NCBI GenBank assembly: GCA_964247675.1
Contig: CAXTVW010000195.1
Location: 1 to 5,771 of the forward strand
DNA from: BOG-908 sp964247675
Lineage (GTDB): Bacteria; Pseudomonadota; Alphaproteobacteria; Acetobacterales; Acetobacteraceae
Direction: 5' to 3'
Length of the DNA: 5,771 nt
The notes under the pieces were generated by a model. The model worked only from the letters and a program-made list of their open reading frames with translations. It ran no database searches and was not told the DNA's origin. This document shows, in pieces, positions 5,767 through 5,771 of the stretch (position 1 is the stretch's first letter; every line of letters begins with the position of its first letter). A program made the position numbers and the translations under genes.

Positions 5767-5771
5767 AAAGA

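Noticed and set aside
1..5771. CRISPR array, tRNA/rRNA genes, transposase or phage genes
   Set aside because: No regularly spaced repeats, no tRNA-like cloverleaf or rRNA sequence, and no mobile-element enzyme motifs were seen on either strand.

Overview
The window is a GC-rich stretch of a draft bacterial chromosome. It is most likely from an alphaproteobacterium of the acetic-acid-bacteria type (Acetobacteraceae). The grounds are the codon use, the divergent rsmI / lipoprotein pair, and an AT-rich palindromic repeat of a kind I recall between genes in that family. The taxonomic call is inference; no marker gene such as rRNA is present.

Layout, left to right. Positions 1-25 are the cut-off end of an AT-rich repeat. 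Positions 57-1361 (+) encode a ClC-family anion transport protein with an unusual set of signature residues. Positions 1362-1544 are an intergenic region built from two inverted copies of the AT-rich repeat. From 1545 (+) runs a cardiolipin synthase (two HKD motifs) whose last codons run into an assembly gap. Positions 2972-3071 are exactly 100 Ns, so sequence on the two sides should not be read as continuous. Positions 3072-3282 hold no convincing gene but contain a promoter-like pair of hexamers followed by an 18-bp palindrome. Positions 3283-3498 (-) encode a small predicted secreted protein with a second 18-bp palindrome upstream of its start. Positions 3608-4447 (-) encode RsmI, the 16S rRNA C1402 2'-O-methyltransferase. 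Positions 4504-5766 (+) encode an outer-membrane-type lipoprotein with a periplasmic-binding-protein fold (penicillin-binding protein activator, LpoA-like).

How the genes relate. rsmI and the lpoA-like gene are divergent with about 56 bp between the preferred starts. The same divergent pairing is known in E. coli (yraL/yraM), so this part is conserved housekeeping context. The ClC gene and cls point the same way, but the inverted-repeat element separates them, so they are probably not one simple operon. Three of the four larger genes act in or at the envelope: an anion transporter, a phospholipid synthase and a peptidoglycan-synthesis activator.

I found no clear undescribed multi-gene system. 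The items most worth a second look are the paired inverted repeats abutting the cls start codon, the altered signature residues of the ClC protein, the small secreted protein with its palindromic upstream site, and the hidden sequence at the gap.
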